Positions 53,978 through 53,997 of a DNA stretch of 53,997 nt are shown piece after piece. The stretch's first letter is position 1. The number at the start of each line of letters is the position of its first letter. The translations under genes were made by a program, and so were the position numbers. The stretch lies in assembly GCA_030537455.1 (NCBI GenBank), contig JAUNMR010000003.1:1-53997 (forward strand), in the 5' to 3' direction. The notes beneath the pieces were generated by a model that was not told the origin of the DNA, did no database searches, and worked only from the letters and a program-made list of their open reading frames with translations. The stretch is from Planctomycetia bacterium (GTDB lineage Bacteria > Planctomycetota > Planctomycetia > Pirellulales > Thermoguttaceae).

Positions 53978-53997
53978 AGCGGGCGAAGGGGTTCGAA
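53978..53997 (-). tRNA. 3' part of a probable tRNA-Gly, cut by the window edge
   Basis: Read on the minus strand, the last bases show a T-loop TTCGAAC, the T-stem half CCCTT, the acceptor strand CGCCCGC and a T at the discriminator position. This matches many bacterial tRNA-Gly 3' ends, whose 5' acceptor is GCGGGCG. The CCA end is not encoded: CTA follows. The anticodon lies beyond the window, so the isoacceptor is unknown. Confidence 0.55.

Overview
The window reads as a chromosomal segment of a member of the Planctomycetota, probably an anaerobic or host-associated lineage. This is an inference from gene content. The main evidence is three tandem secreted proteins that combine a beta-propeller, a domain related to hydrazine synthase alpha (HzsA) and two c-type haem motifs. 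Supporting evidence is an Mla-type MCE lipid transporter with a very long MlaD tail, a menaquinone gene, a FliA/WhiG-type sigma factor and several secreted low-complexity proteins. The DNA is CpG-rich with many GCG, CGC and GTC codons, and AT-rich stretches are mostly confined to spacers. No insertion sequence, prophage or CRISPR array is visible.

Layout. 0-0.5 kb: GC-rich hairpins and a degenerate reading frame. 0.5-11.6 kb, minus strand: housekeeping genes hisB, hisC, menA, a response regulator, a TPR protein, a DEAD-box helicase with a huge charged N-terminus, a PfkB kinase, obgE, rpmA, a secreted unknown and a small Smr protein. 11.7-21.2 kb, minus: the three HzsA-like dihaem proteins. 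21.5-22.9 kb, plus: a small membrane protein and hemE. 23-31 kb, minus: trkH, dprA, the sigma factor, a secreted unknown behind a promoter with an overlapping palindrome, a zinc-ribbon membrane protein and trxB. 31-35.4 kb, minus: mlaD, mlaF and mlaE, with a likely terminator between mlaF and mlaD. 36-39 kb, plus: a low-complexity lipoprotein and glnS. 39-44.5 kb, minus: a secreted beta-helix protein with a Gly/Arg tail, a bile-acid/sodium symporter gene broken by a one-base deletion, small proteins and a ClC channel. 44.8-51.9 kb, plus: a URO-D-family protein, rpsL, rpsG, and three polysaccharide-type genes (a WecG/TagA transferase, a fused MDR/Gfo-Idh oxidoreductase and a VpsJ-like protein). 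52-54 kb, minus: trigger factor and, at the edge, the 3' end of a probable tRNA-Gly.

How genes work together. HemE supplies tetrapyrrole and lies divergent to the three dihaem proteins, which need haem. MenA supplies menaquinone for respiratory electron transfer. MlaE and MlaF form a membrane ABC core for which MlaD is the substrate-binding partner. The WecG-like transferase, fused oxidoreductase and VpsJ-like protein probably act in making a surface polysaccharide. The strongest candidate for an undescribed system is the tandem set of HzsA-like proteins: no HzsB or HzsC subunit is visible nearby, and the copies carry different accessory beta-sandwich domains, which suggests an extracytoplasmic redox role other than hydrazine synthesis.

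Coding starts were chosen from ribosome-binding sites and the N-termini expected for each family. Function names come from motifs read by eye, not from database searches.
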